61,038 bases of DNA from Xanthocytophaga agilis (lineage in GTDB: Bacteria; Bacteroidota; Bacteroidia; Cytophagales; 172606-1). Under the pieces are notes generated by a model. It did not search any database. It worked only from the letters and a program-made list of their open reading frames with translations, and was not told the origin of the DNA. Location: positions 1 through 61,038 of the forward strand of contig NZ_JASJOU010000027.1 of NCBI RefSeq assembly GCF_030068605.1. Direction: 5' to 3'. The position numbers and the translations under genes are program-made. Shown here in pieces: positions 42,682 through 54,130 of this stretch (positions within the stretch are counted from its first letter, which is position 1; each line of letters starts with the position of its first letter).

Positions 42682-44940
42682 ATGCAGACAGATAGTGTGA
42701 CAATCGAATCTCAGCCTATCACAGAACAGGATAGAGCAGAACAGGAACGCAGAGAAATTCTCCGAAAATATCGGAAGCTCCTCCGTTCCATAAAACCCAT
42801 GTTAAAGGATGGAGATGCAAAAATCATAAAGAAAGCATTTAATACAGCTGCCGAAGCACATAAGGGAATGCGCCGGAAATCCGGAGAGCCCTATATATAT
42901 CACCCATTGGCAGTAGCTCAGATTGCAGTAGATGAGATTGGATTAGGCCCTACTTCGGTAGTATGCGCTCTACTTCATGATGTGGTTGAAGACACTGACA
43001 TGGAGATTGAGGATATAGAAAGGGAGTTTGGCTACAAAGTGGCAAAGATTATAGATGGTTTGACTAAGATCTCAGGTGTATTTGAATATGGTACATCTCA
43101 GCAAGCAGAAAACTTCCGGAAAATGCTTCTGACCTTATCAGATGATGTACGGGTAATCCTTATAAAACTGTCAGATCGCCTACACAATATGCGAACCCTG
43201 GCCAGTATGGCACGTAACGGACAACTAAAGATTGCATCCGAAACGATGTATCTATATGCTCCGCTTGCACACAGGTTAGGCTTATATGCGATAAAGTCAG
43301 AGCTGGAAGATCTATATCTCAAGTATACAGACCCAGACATCTATAAATCCATTGCTGAAAAATTAAAACAGACAAAAGCTGCCCGGGAAAAATTTATTGC
43401 TGACTTCATTGCCCCTATCGAAAAAAACCTGCGGGATGAAGGATATGATTTTATTATAAAAGGACGTCCGAAATCAATTTACTCTATATGGAAGAAGATG
43501 CAAAAGCAGAAGATTCCATTTGAAGAGGTTTATGACAAGTTTGCAATTCGGATTATTTTGCGAACAGATCTGGATAAGGAAAAAACTGCGTGCTGGCAGG
43601 TATATTCCATCGTTACAGACTATTATACTCCCAATCCGGACAGATTACGTGATTGGATCAGTACACCTCGGGCCAATGGATATGAATCGTTACACACTAC
43701 AGCCATGAGTAAAACAGGCCAGTGGGTAGAAGTGCAGATCCGGACACAGCGTATGGATGATATTGCAGAAAAGGGATATGCAGCTCACTGGAAGTATAAA
43801 GAAAACGGGCAGATCCATGAAAATGAAAAAGGGGTAGAACACTGGATTCAAGAAGTACGTCAGATGCTGGAAAACGAAGACGTTTCAGCCATTGAATTTG
43901 TAGACGACTTCCGAATGAATCTCTTCAATGAGGAGGTTTTTGTATTTACCCCCAAAGGCGAACTCAAAGTTTTACCAGCAGGAGCTACAGCCCTGGACTT
44001 TGCCTTTGATATCCATACTGAAATCGGGATGCGATGTCTTGGGGCAAAAGTGAATCAGAAACTGGTTCCGATTAATTACATTCTCCATAATGGGGATCAG
44101 CTGGAGATACTGACTTCCAGTAAACAGAAACCCAGTGAAGACTGGTTAAAGTTTGTAGTTACCTCAAAGGCACGTGCCAAGATAAAAGAGAGCCTGAAAG
44201 AAGAGTATAGACAGTTTGTCAGTGAGGGCAAAGATATTGTAGCTCAGCGTCTGAAGAAACTAAAACTGGATCCTAATACGCATGAGATTGTTAATCAGAT
44301 GCGAGCCTTTTTTGATGCCAAAACGCCTCAGGAGTTTCTGTATAAGGTAGGAAAAGGTATTATCTCAAAAACAGATATCAAGCGTTTCAAAAATGAGAAG
44401 GTTCAGCGAGCTACCAATAACAAGAAGGAGTTTAATGATGCCAAATCATTTGAGGTTGAAATAAAGAAAGTACGTGGGGTCGATTCGGATATGTTACTCA
44501 TTGGTGAGGACATGGATAAGATTGACTATGAACTGGCCAAATGTTGCAATCCGATTCCTGGAGATGATGTATTTGGATTTGTTACAGTCAATGAAGGCAT
44601 TAAAATCCATCGAACCACCTGTCCCAATGCTGTAGGACTGATGTCTAATTATGGTTATCGCATCATTAAAGCGAAATGGACATCTCAGAAGGAACTTGCT
44701 TTTCTGGCAGGCCTCCGTCTTACGGGCATTGATCGGGTAGGCTTGGTAAATGATGTGACCAAAATCATCTCCAATGAATTGAAAGTGAATATGCGTTCCA
44801 TCAAAATTGAAACCAACGATGGCATTTTTGAAGGCAATATCATGCTATTTGTTAATGATACAGAGCATTTGGATACGTTGATGAAAAAACTAAACAGAGT
44901 ACCTGGCATTGTCAATGTCACTCGCTTCGATAACCAATAA
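42682..44940 (+). CDS. Bifunctional (p)ppGpp synthetase/hydrolase, RelA/SpoT family
   Basis: This Rel enzyme makes and breaks the stringent-response alarmone. The frame opens at 42616, but MQTDSVTIES at 42682 looks the better start (752 residues). The HD hydrolase domain has AAEAHKGMRRKSGEPYIYHPLAVA and LLHDVVEDT. The synthetase domain has GRPKSIYSIWKKMQKQ, YDKFAIRII and STPRANGYESLHTT. TGS (VFVFTPKGELKVLPAGATALDFAF), a zinc-finger-like domain (ELAKCCNPIPGDDVFGFV) and a C-terminal ACT domain (LTGIDRVGLVNDVTKIISNELKVNMRSIKIE) follow. A possible promoter is TTG at 42516-42518 and CACATTTG at 42540-42547. Confidence 0.95.
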   Translation: MQTDSVTIESQPITEQDRAEQERREILRKYRKLLRSIKPMLKDGDAKIIKKAFNTAAEAHKGMRRKSGEPYIYHPLAVAQIAVDEIGLGPTSVVCALLHDVVEDTDMEIEDIEREFGYKVAKIIDGLTKISGVFEYGTSQQAENFRKMLLTLSDDVRVILIKLSDRLHNMRTLASMARNGQLKIASETMYLYAPLAHRLGLYAIKSELEDLYLKYTDPDIYKSIAEKLKQTKAAREKFIADFIAPIEKNLRDEGYDFIIKGRPKSIYSIWKKMQKQKIPFEEVYDKFAIRIILRTDLDKEKTACWQVYSIVTDYYTPNPDRLRDWISTPRANGYESLHTTAMSKTGQWVEVQIRTQRMDDIAEKGYAAHWKYKENGQIHENEKGVEHWIQEVRQMLENEDVSAIEFVDDFRMNLFNEEVFVFTPKGELKVLPAGATALDFAFDIHTEIGMRCLGAKVNQKLVPINYILHNGDQLEILTSSKQKPSEDWLKFVVTSKARAKIKESLKEEYRQFVSEGKDIVAQRLKKLKLDPNTHEIVNQMRAFFDAKTPQEFLYKVGKGIISKTDIKRFKNEKVQRATNNKKEFNDAKSFEVEIKKVRGVDSDMLLIGEDMDKIDYELAKCCNPIPGDDVFGFVTVNEGIKIHRTTCPNAVGLMSNYGYRIIKAKWTSQKELAFLAGLRLTGIDRVGLVNDVTKIISNELKVNMRSIKIETNDGIFEGNIMLFVNDTEHLDTLMKKLNRVPGIVNVTRFDNQ

Positions 44941-44960
44941 TTTCTGCCATTGTTAAAGGC

Positions 44961-44992
44961 AAAAGCCGCGTAAATTAATTCACGCGGCTTTT
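44961..44992 (+). terminator. Terminator after the RelA/SpoT gene
   Basis: AAAAGCCGCGT pairs with ACGCGGCTTTT around a short A/T loop, with T-rich sequence after it, 20 bases past the stop. Confidence 0.85.
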
Positions 44993-45076
44993 ATTTATTC
45001 TTATACTAATAGAACGCGCATCTTGTAGGACGCAAGTCCATCACTACCGGGCCTTTAATTATTACAACATGATCAA

Positions 45077-46189
45077 TTAATTGTAAGAGTATACACCTGT
45101 CAGTTCAGGACTTGCTCCATTAGCATATATTTTTCGCTTTTTTTGTGAAGGATACCTATTGACTCCATATTGATAGATATAGACTTCTGTACTGATAACT
45201 GTTCCATTTGCACTTTTAAATACCTTTTTGCCAGGATTATTCACATGTATTTTTACTCCTGGCAGATAAGGAAAACGCATTAATGCATTATCAGGATTTT
45301 TCTTATCGTCAAAATCCGAATATTCTGTTATATTATAGATTTCTTCACCATTGCCTGACTTAGCAGGTTTAAAAGTAGACTCTCTGATTACATTTCCTTT
45401 GGTATCATAATCAAAACGGATGGTATACTTTTCCATATCTCCGGCAGCAATATTTGTCTCCCAACGTTCTTCTTTTAATCGGCTGCCTTCAAATGTATAA
45501 TAACGTCTTACTCCTACCTCATTCTTGTAATTCAATTCTTCCGTTTTTTCCAAAACTCCATTTTTGTAATAATAGTTAACGGGGTAGCCAGCTTCGTCTG
45601 TAGTAAGTTGCTTCACCTGTCCTGCTTCATTATAGTGAAATCGATAGGTAATCTTTTTAATCATAGACGGATCATTTTGCACAAACTGCCATTGAGTATA
45701 GTATGTTACGATCTTACCCTCATCATCATATGTCATATCCTGATAATCGAGAGCAGAATACGTAATCTTTACGACTTTCGCAGCATTGGGATCTGTCAAG
45801 GCTGGGTTGACAATCACAGATACATCATCCGAATTGCCTAAAGCTTCATTATCAACTGCTGTTAACCGAAATATATAGGTTCCTTCAACCAGATTGGAGA
45901 CAGACAAAGTAACAGAATCTGCATTCTGCAAAGTTGGCGTACCAGGTCCTGACACCAGTGTCCAGTGTTGTGCTTTGACAGTTCCATCAGAATCACTGGC
46001 ACTACCAGCCAAAAAGACCATTGATTCAGGCAAGGTAATTACCTTATCAACTCCAGCATTTACAGTAGGTGGTATTGATTGTAAAGAAGGATTTCCATCT
46101 TCTTTTTCACAAGACCAGGCAAAAAAAGTAAAAAGCAAAACGGTAGTAACGGCAAGTTTCCCTGCTTCAAATAAATATAGTGTTTTCAT
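45077..46189 (-). CDS. Lipoprotein with PKD-like domain and YD-repeat-like tail
   Basis: This 370-residue protein has a lipoprotein signal (VTTVLLFTFFAWSCEKEDG) with lipid-carrying Cys in the AWSC lipobox. Residues about 38-130 form a PKD/Ig-like domain: PPTVNAGVDKVITLPESMVFLAGSASDSDGTV and GTYIFRLTAVDNEALGNSDDVSVIV. From about 140 the chain has loose tyrosine/aspartate repeats (YHFHYNEAGQVKQLTTDEAG, RFDYDTKGNVIRESTFKP) like YD or DUF4595 domains, which form beta-structured surfaces. It is probably anchored in the outer membrane. No partner gene is next to it, and its function is unknown. Confidence 0.82.
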   Translation of the reverse strand: MKTLYLFEAGKLAVTTVLLFTFFAWSCEKEDGNPSLQSIPPTVNAGVDKVITLPESMVFLAGSASDSDGTVKAQHWTLVSGPGTPTLQNADSVTLSVSNLVEGTYIFRLTAVDNEALGNSDDVSVIVNPALTDPNAAKVVKITYSALDYQDMTYDDEGKIVTYYTQWQFVQNDPSMIKKITYRFHYNEAGQVKQLTTDEAGYPVNYYYKNGVLEKTEELNYKNEVGVRRYYTFEGSRLKEERWETNIAAGDMEKYTIRFDYDTKGNVIRESTFKPAKSGNGEEIYNITEYSDFDDKKNPDNALMRFPYLPGVKIHVNNPGKKVFKSANGTVISTEVYIYQYGVNRYPSQKKRKIYANGASPELTGVYSYN

Positions 46190-46750
46190 AGTTAGTTAAA
46201 TAGACTAAATACACGATTATGCCACAAACATCAGGATTGATGGTATGGATTATCTCCTTTCAGAGATAATTTCAATAACTTTTCATGGGAGTTTTGTAGC
46301 GACTATTGCATATATAGTCGCAGTACTTATGCAGGCAGACTTGAATTTTATCGCAAAAACGTATGACTTCTTAACTTGGGAGTGCCAAAGTAAGAGTGTA
46401 GTTTATTCAAATGTAAGAAAAAATCCATCAGTGGTGCAAAAACTCTTTGAATGGTATGCTAGACTTAACAAATGTTAGACCTCAGTCCTATCCATTATTT
46501 AAACAACTAAAAATGAACAGATTACACACTTCAAAAATCAATTACTAACTATCCTCATAAAGACATTAGTTATTTTGACCCAGTCTCTTTTTAGGCAAAT
46601 GGTTCAGAGAATATACATTTGCTTTTTCTTTGTCAAAAGATATTCTTTCCTTTGCATTAAAATTAAATTGCTGGTCTTTTTGTTATATGAGTGAATGTAA
46701 TATTTTACATACCTTATAATACTTTACTGACCCCATATTAAGAACGCGCT
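46190..46750. other. Divergent intergenic region without a convincing gene
   Basis: There are 561 bases between the lipoprotein and the Fur gene. A 77-codon frame at 46245-46478 gives no recognisable protein and its start overlaps no promoter match. No repeat or RNA gene was recognised. Confidence 0.45.
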
Positions 46751-47215
46751 ATGCCTCTGAACCAAGCACATTTCGCCGAGGTAAAAAAAATATTTACGGC
46801 GTATCTAGAAAAAAAAGAATTGCGCAAAACTCCTGAACGGTTTGCTATCCTGGAAGAGATATATTCGCGTACAGACCATTTTGATGTGGAAGAACTGTAT
46901 ATATCTATGAAAAACAAGAATTATCGGGTAAGCCGGGCAACTGTTTACAATACCCTGGATCTTCTTGTCGATTGTGATCTGGTTACTAAACATCAGTTTG
47001 GTAAAAATATGTCACAATACGAAAAATCGTATGGATACCGCCAACACGACCATCTGATTTGTACAGATTGCCACCGCGTTGTTGAGTTTTGTGATCCCAG
47101 AGTTCAAAATATTCAGAATATGGTGGGTGACTTGCTGAAGTTTAATGTACTTCACCATTCACTGATTTTCTATGGCAATTGCACAAAGGATCAATGCGAA
47201 TATAAAAAAGATTAG
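46751..47215 (+). CDS. Ferric uptake regulator (Fur) family transcription factor
   Basis: This is a 154-residue metal-sensing repressor. The winged-helix half contains [30 protein letters not shown] and [26 protein letters not shown]. The dimerisation half has [21 protein letters not shown] and the C-terminal structural CTKDQC. HDHLIC at the sensor site resembles Fur more than Zur or PerR, but the metal cannot be settled by sequence alone. purA starts 146 bases downstream on the same strand and could be cotranscribed. I see no Fur-box palindrome upstream. Confidence 0.93.
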   Translation: MPLNQAHFAEVKKIFTAYLEKKELRKTPERFAILEEIYSRTDHFDVEELYISMKNKNYRVSRATVYNTLDLLVDCDLVTKHQFGKNMSQYEKSYGYRQHDHLICTDCHRVVEFCDPRVQNIQNMVGDLLKFNVLHHSLIFYGNCTKDQCEYKKD

Positions 47216-47343
47216 TAGTTCAATGGCTGAATGGTTGAGACCTGTGAAGTTATCCTTTATAGATAGAGCTTCACAGAACTTGGCTGCTTGGCCATTTATT
47301 GCGTATATATCACAATCAACCATTCGATAATTAACCATTTTAA

Positions 47344-48648
<1,305 letters not shown>

Positions 48649-48680
48649 GTTATTAAAAGGACTAGCTAACTGGTCCTTAA

Positions 48681-48749
48681 AAATACATACTATAAATAAA
48701 AAGACCTGTGCTTTGATAACACAGGTCTTTTTATTTATAGTATGTATTT
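48681..48749. terminator. Bidirectional terminator, perfect 30-base stem
   Basis: Arms 48681-48710 and 48720-48749 are perfect complements around a nine-base loop, between the convergent purA and Ig-like protein genes. The inner AAAAAGACCTGTG part alone would make a standard terminator. Confidence 0.93.
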
Positions 48750-48754
48750 CAATA

Positions 48755-50329
48755 TTATTTAGTACTTTCTTCCAATGGGCTAAAATCTTTAAATGTTGCT
48801 TTAATAGCTTTGTCTGTTGCTTGCTTTTTGTTTTCCCATGAGGCATCCAGTTCCAATGCAACCATACCTTTCAAATTCAACAAAGCCACAAAGTCGTCCA
48901 GATCTTTTGTATAATCCTTGCTGTTTCGGGATGACTTCAATGCATATTTCCGGGCAAAGATATCTCCTTTTGTCTGTAGCTCGTTCTTCTTTTCAATGAT
49001 ATAGTTTAATCGCTCAATAATATCCTTTGTAGACCTTCCAATTACTTCTGTAGCTTCAAGTGTACTGATTGTAGCCACAGCCGTTCCTCCTACAGTAGTT
49101 ACAGCAGCACTGTTTGGTTTTATTACAACAGGAGCTACCCCTGAAATAGCTCCCAACGAAGCATTGGTAATAGATCTGTGTACTTTTCCTTTCTTTGCTC
49201 TCTTATAGGCACGTTTCAGTTCTTGTTCCTTCGCTTTCAACTGTTCAAGCAGATCCCATGCACGTACCAAAGCAACCCGGTACTGAGTATACAACTGCAA
49301 ATCTTTTGCTTGCTCGTCTACTGTATTGATAATCAGAAAATTTACTTTAAGTTCAGCTCTTTTCTGTGACTTATCCAAAGCAAAAAAGGTAATCTGAGTG
49401 CTTAACGAATCATTAGGATCTTTCACAAAATCATAACCTGGCTTCCAGATAAATTCATACCGATTGGCAGTAATCTTGTGTAAAGCATCTTTAGGAATAC
49501 TGGAAGAAGCAGAGATAAAATCAAAAGCAGTTACGTCATCATCTCCGTTAGGATCTGCAATATAAAAGCGGATATCAATAGGTGAATTTTCTCTGGATTT
49601 TATAAATGTCTCTTTAGGCACAATGGTAATTTCCGGAGGTAAATCCTGTTGTGTAGCTTCAATTCGGATTCTTCCTTTATTCTGCAGCTTTCCCGGCTGA
49701 TCTTCTACGATAAAATCAACATACATTGCCTTTGCCTTCAATGCATTAAATTGAGTCAGAGAAGGTTTCCAGGTAAACTCTCCTTGTGCATTCAGTTGCA
49801 TTCCCTCAGGCATGTTGTCTGTGGGCACAAATACTATCGGATCATTATCTTCATCCTTTACCATACCTGGATTGATCACATATTTATTAGGGGTATTATA
49901 GCCTACATACCATGTCTTCATATCTCCAATGGTAGGTGGCTGGTTTACATGCTTCACTTTGAATTCAACAGTTTGGCTGGCAGATTCTCCCTTCTCGTTA
50001 CGTGCTTCAAAAATGACCTGAATAGACTTTTCTTTATTCAATCTGTCAACGAAATTATATTCAGGTTTCCATGCAAAATATCCACTGGTATCAAAGTCCA
50101 TTCCATCCTGTCTTCCTTGGGTGATAGCAAAAGTATAATGATTACCAGAACCACCAGCAGCACGTAAAGTAAAAACCAACTCCTTGCCTTCCTCTATCAT
50201 ATTCCAGTTGGCATAACCAGGGAAGAATAACTTAACGCCAGACCCAGCAGCTTCATTCTGTGCCTGAGCGGTATAGAATAAAAAACTAAATATTAAAAAT
50301 AAAAAGATTTTTTCTTGTACTTTTTTCAT
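48755..50329 (-). CDS. Secreted protein with three Ig/cadherin-like repeats and a helical C-terminal part
   Basis: This is a 524-residue exported protein with signal peptide KIFLFLIFSFLFYTAQAQ. Three Ig-like units of about 100 residues are marked by a repeated strand: GYFAWKPEYNFVD, GEFTWKPSLTQFN and YEFIWKPGYDFVK. They resemble cadherin-like putative Ig (He_PIG) domains, with loops PPTIGDMKTW and DEDNDPIVFVP. From about residue 335 the chain becomes helical and strongly charged (LEQLKAKEQELKRAYKRAKKG), then a Gly/Ala/Val-rich stretch (ATISTLEATEVIG) and further helices. There is no T9SS sorting domain. I do not recognise the family, and no partner is adjacent. Confidence 0.8.
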   Translation of the reverse strand: MKKVQEKIFLFLIFSFLFYTAQAQNEAAGSGVKLFFPGYANWNMIEEGKELVFTLRAAGGSGNHYTFAITQGRQDGMDFDTSGYFAWKPEYNFVDRLNKEKSIQVIFEARNEKGESASQTVEFKVKHVNQPPTIGDMKTWYVGYNTPNKYVINPGMVKDEDNDPIVFVPTDNMPEGMQLNAQGEFTWKPSLTQFNALKAKAMYVDFIVEDQPGKLQNKGRIRIEATQQDLPPEITIVPKETFIKSRENSPIDIRFYIADPNGDDDVTAFDFISASSSIPKDALHKITANRYEFIWKPGYDFVKDPNDSLSTQITFFALDKSQKRAELKVNFLIINTVDEQAKDLQLYTQYRVALVRAWDLLEQLKAKEQELKRAYKRAKKGKVHRSITNASLGAISGVAPVVIKPNSAAVTTVGGTAVATISTLEATEVIGRSTKDIIERLNYIIEKKNELQTKGDIFARKYALKSSRNSKDYTKDLDDFVALLNLKGMVALELDASWENKKQATDKAIKATFKDFSPLEESTK

Positions 50330-51056
50330 GTTGGGTTTCGTAGGAAGTATTGTATGAAATACTAGAACGCAAAGTAAAGTGAAAAAATTTTAACCAAATA
50401 TGGCAAAATTGTGTTTTTTATTTCTCAAAAGAGGACCATTGGAAAATAATAACCTTATTTGATCCTCTCTGATAAATTCTTCATATCACTCTCTTTTAGT
50501 ATATTGCTTATTCGTCACAGAAGTATCTGTTTATCAATAAATAGCGCACAAAATTAGAAGTATTTCGGAAGTCCGCCATATTAAATCCAAAAACAACCTC
50601 TATACAAAAGATAATCTTGCTTTTTCCCTATTCTTACTTACTTATATCCAGTATTGAAACTAGTGTCTGCTATTCTACTGCATTTTACTGTTGTGTATAT
50701 GTCATATATAATATGTTATTTTCTATTGTATATATAAAAATGAGGTTACCAACTAATAGATTTAAGTATGCAATAAGATTTTTATCAGTATAATCTTTTT
50801 GTTGCTACATTATTCTGCTATATGATAATTTATCCAGGGTAATCGTGTTCTATCCGCAAAAACAACATACCAGAATCTCTATTTTTGTAGATGGGTGAAT
50901 TCATTATTTTAAAGAAAATATTACATGGCTCACCAAATTATTTGTTCCTGTCCGTTACATCAATATGGATACTATTAAAATAAAAACGGTTCGCTGTCAC
51001 ACAACGAACCGTTTTAAATCAAGAGTAAAAAACTAATTACTCAGAAACTTGTGAAC
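50330..51056. other. Long AT-rich gap without a recognised gene
   Basis: The 727 bases before the Ig-like protein gene hold the terminator at 50983-51015 of the arabinofuranosidase gene. I see no frame with coding character and no RNA fold that I recognise. Confidence 0.45.
50983..51015 (-). terminator. Terminator after the GH127 gene
   Basis: AAAACGGTTCG (50983-50993) pairs with CGAACCGTTTT (51005-51015) around 11 bases; the minus strand continues in T-rich sequence. Confidence 0.85.
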
Positions 51057-53459
51057 TTATTCCACTGACCATTCCAAAATGCCTCCGGCATATTCTTTAG
51101 GCAATTTAACCTCTATTTTCAAGGCTTCAGTTTGCACAGGACTAAAGGTCACTTTATTATACTTATCTTTTTCTATTCCATACGAATTCTGGTTCTGGAC
51201 CTCTTTCCACTTTCCATCAGCAGCCAGATAAAGCAACTTCCAGGATTCAGGTACACGGCAACCACCCCATGGACTGTCATCAAACCAGTAAAGTTTTACA
51301 GAGGATACTTTTTCTGGTTTTGCAAAAGTATATTGTACCCATTGGGTCGTGTCTTTCAATGGCCACCAGTGATAATTCAGATTATCTCTATCGTTTGAAT
51401 TTTTAGGTTCAGCCTGATCATTGATAGCTAGTAATGTTTTTGTTGTATGAGAAGCTGTGATCGTGCTGGTTGAAGCGATCGTTGGGGCGGGTGATGGACG
51501 GGCAGCATCTGGTTCAGTAGCTAGCCAAACGGCCATCTCACCTGAGCCACGGTTAGCCCATGCATAATACGGTATAGCTTTAAACGATACAGCTGATAAA
51601 TCTACTTTATTGTCAATGGAACGTTTTGCCTGGCTGGCACTGCCTTCGAGTACTTCTACCCCTCCCAGTAATTCTGCTTTGTATTCAGGAGTCAATGAAG
51701 CGTTTTTGTCAAGCACCAGGTTCAGGACACCGCCATTGGTATAGTCAGGCCATTCGGCACAATACACAACTGGTCCTCTCTGTAAAGCTACTTTGTTATG
51801 ATCAGCCTCTACTTTCGCATTAGCTACAACCTTTCTTACAGGCATAGGCAATATTAAGCTAATCTCATCTCCTTTTTTCCACTGTCTCTTAATCACCGCA
51901 TAGCCATGATCCATCTGATAGGTAGCAGGCTTACCATTTATACTAACTGTAAATGCTGTATTATCCTTTGTAGCAAATGAGTAAAGATTACCAGGAGAAG
52001 GCTCGTTTTGTGCCCATCCTGGAATACGCAGAGCCATTTCAAAATTCTGAGATTTGGCAGGATTTACGACAAAATTAATTTTTCCATCCCATGGATACTC
52101 TGTTTTTTGAGCAACCTCTACTTTACTTCCTTTAAAATCGATGGTGGCAGTGCTGTTTACATATAAGTTTGTATAAATACGAGTTGCATTTTTGGCATAC
52201 ATATAACCTGGTAAGGAAGGAATAAAGCGACACACATTACTAGGACAGCAGGCACAACCAAACCATGCTTTACGGGAATGTTGTCCAAGAGATTGCAATG
52301 GATTGTCATAAAAGAAGCGATCTCCACTGACAGATACACCGGAAACAAGACCATTGTATAAGGTCCTTTCCAATACATCATAATACTTGGCGTCACCATG
52401 CAACAGAAACAAACGATAGTTCCAGTATACATTACCAATAGAAGCACACGTTTCATTATAAGCAGCCATGTTAGGCAGATCATATGCAGGTCCGAATCCT
52501 TCATGACCACCTGCGGCGCCAATACCACCTGTAATGTATAGTTTGTCATATACTACATCTTCCCATATCTTATCAATAGCATGTACATAGGCTTCATCAC
52601 CCGTAATAGCAGCAACATCGGCCATTCCGGAATACATGTAGGTAGCACGTACAGCATGTCCAACAGCTTCTGTCTGGTCTACTACCTTTTTATTATCCTG
52701 ACTATATTCTGTTCCTTTGCCTCGAGAATCCAGAAAGAATTTTGCCAGATCCAGGTATTGTTTTGTGCCTGTAGTGCGATACAATTTTACCAACGCCATC
52801 TCTACAATCTGATGTCCGGGTTCATAATCCAGTTTACCAGGTCCGAAATCACGGCACAACAGATCGGCATTTTTGATAGCAATATCCAGCAAGGAACGTT
52901 TGCCGGTGGCCTGATAATGAGCGACAGCTGCCTCAAACAGGTGTCCACTATTATATAATTCATGGCTCAGATCCGACTCCTTTACCCAACGTTGCATACC
53001 AGCCCAGGGATGAGGATGTGCAGGATCAATAGTACGTGCAGTATATAAGTAGCCATCGGGTTCCTGTGCTTTGCCAATGTAATCAATCAATGTATCCAGC
53101 CTTGCTTCCAGGTATTTATCCGGAAAAGTTTGAAGAGAATAACTGGCTCCTTCAATAATCTTATAGATATCTGTATCATCAAAAGGATATTCTGTACAGA
53201 ACTTTCCTTCTTTGGTATGCGCTGCAAACAAAAAATTATCGACCCGGCCAGTTTTGTAACAATGTCCCAATGCAATCGGAATAGTTACCTCATGGTTCTT
53301 TTTAATACGGGGAGCCCAGAACTTGTCATTCACCTTTACAGAGGTAAACGGAATCGGTTGAATCGGATACTCCCTATCCTTTGTCTGGCTATAGCCTGAC
53401 ATGCCCAACAGGAATAAAAAGGACAAACAAAACATTGTCCTGATGATGTGCATTTTCAT
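51057..53459 (-). CDS. GH127 beta-L-arabinofuranosidase-like glycoside hydrolase with discoidin-like domain
   Basis: This 800-residue exported enzyme probably removes L-arabinofuranose units from plant polysaccharide or glycoprotein. A signal peptide (FCLSFLFLLGMSGYSQ) leads to the (alpha/alpha)6 barrel. PFTSVKVNDKFWAPRIKKN opens the family. The active-site region ETCASIGNVYWNYRLFLLHG and the metal-binding WFGCACCPSNVCRFIPSLPGYMY carry the Glu and clustered Cys typical of GH127 (zinc, Cys nucleophile). Beta-sandwich domains follow. The last 130 residues (WWPLKDTTQWVQYTFAKPEKVSSVKLYWFDDS) look like an F5/8 type C binding domain. No other polysaccharide-utilisation genes (SusC/D) are adjacent. 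Confidence 0.93.
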   Translation of the reverse strand: MKMHIIRTMFCLSFLFLLGMSGYSQTKDREYPIQPIPFTSVKVNDKFWAPRIKKNHEVTIPIALGHCYKTGRVDNFLFAAHTKEGKFCTEYPFDDTDIYKIIEGASYSLQTFPDKYLEARLDTLIDYIGKAQEPDGYLYTARTIDPAHPHPWAGMQRWVKESDLSHELYNSGHLFEAAVAHYQATGKRSLLDIAIKNADLLCRDFGPGKLDYEPGHQIVEMALVKLYRTTGTKQYLDLAKFFLDSRGKGTEYSQDNKKVVDQTEAVGHAVRATYMYSGMADVAAITGDEAYVHAIDKIWEDVVYDKLYITGGIGAAGGHEGFGPAYDLPNMAAYNETCASIGNVYWNYRLFLLHGDAKYYDVLERTLYNGLVSGVSVSGDRFFYDNPLQSLGQHSRKAWFGCACCPSNVCRFIPSLPGYMYAKNATRIYTNLYVNSTATIDFKGSKVEVAQKTEYPWDGKINFVVNPAKSQNFEMALRIPGWAQNEPSPGNLYSFATKDNTAFTVSINGKPATYQMDHGYAVIKRQWKKGDEISLILPMPVRKVVANAKVEADHNKVALQRGPVVYCAEWPDYTNGGVLNLVLDKNASLTPEYKAELLGGVEVLEGSASQAKRSIDNKVDLSAVSFKAIPYYAWANRGSGEMAVWLATEPDAARPSPAPTIASTSTITASHTTKTLLAINDQAEPKNSNDRDNLNYHWWPLKDTTQWVQYTFAKPEKVSSVKLYWFDDSPWGGCRVPESWKLLYLAADGKWKEVQNQNSYGIEKDKYNKVTFSPVQTEALKIEVKLPKEYAGGILEWSVE

Positions 53460-53835
53460 AAGTAAGCTAATTTATATAGACTATTTGGTTGCAAGGTTTA
53501 TTCTTTTCTATCAACTAAAGCGATCTAAACAGCTTTATTATTAAAGATAGGCTATACCTGGGTAATGTGCACTTAAAAATAGAGAAACTGATAATTTTTG
53601 TCTAAAACATGTTAACATACTATCATACTTACAGACTATAAGCAGTACAGGTAAATATTCTATTGGTCTTTGTACTACCTTCCTGTTTGGTAATCTCCAT
53701 TCCATGTGCATTGGCATTACCATATTTAAATAGAATTGCGCTTAGTTTCTGAGAGAAAAATACTCTCCAAGTACAAAGGCGGAAAGATGCTTTCAGGAGG
53801 ATATATGAGCATCCCGAATTTTAGATAAGGGTTTT

Positions 53836-53874
53836 ACCAGCGTCTATTCTTTTGAAAAGAGTATAGGCGCTGGT
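53836..53874 (+). terminator. Terminator-like hairpin with no gene upstream
   Basis: ACCAGCG and CGCTGGT close a longer imperfect stem around a TTTTGAAAA loop, followed by a T-rich run (TTATTTTT) on the plus strand. No coding gene ends before it on this strand. Confidence 0.65.
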
Positions 53875-53929
53875 TTATTTTTAAGCAATCTTTTTAGTTG
53901 AGTTGGTTTATTATCCCTTGAATTATTCT

Positions 53930-54130
53930 TCCACTAGCCTCTTCATTTTTTACTTGCCCAAAAAGGTTTTATCCTCACTACATCCCTCTTCCTACCATGT
54001 TACTTTTTTGCTTGTCCAAAAAAGTACCCCAAAAAGGACACCTCCAGCGATCCTTCCCCCTGTAAGGCCAAAGGCCAACCTCGCGGAGAAAAGATTGCCA
54101 GCGCACCTACACTGCCTCTCGCGATTGAAG
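53930..54130. repeat. Possible dispersed intergenic repeat
   Basis: This stretch is richer in G and C than its flanks and includes a 10-base-arm hairpin at 54002-54027 (TACTTTTTTG/CAAAAAAGTA), plus two related short copies of a TTTTT-xCTTGxCCAAAAA motif at about 53950 and 54005. I recall similar sequence in intergenic repeats of Bacteroidota genomes. Copy number elsewhere cannot be checked here. Confidence 0.35.

Noticed and set aside
46245-46478. 77-codon plus-strand frame between the lipoprotein and Fur genes
   Set aside because: The peptide has no recognisable domain, the amino-acid mix looks random, and no promoter match precedes it.
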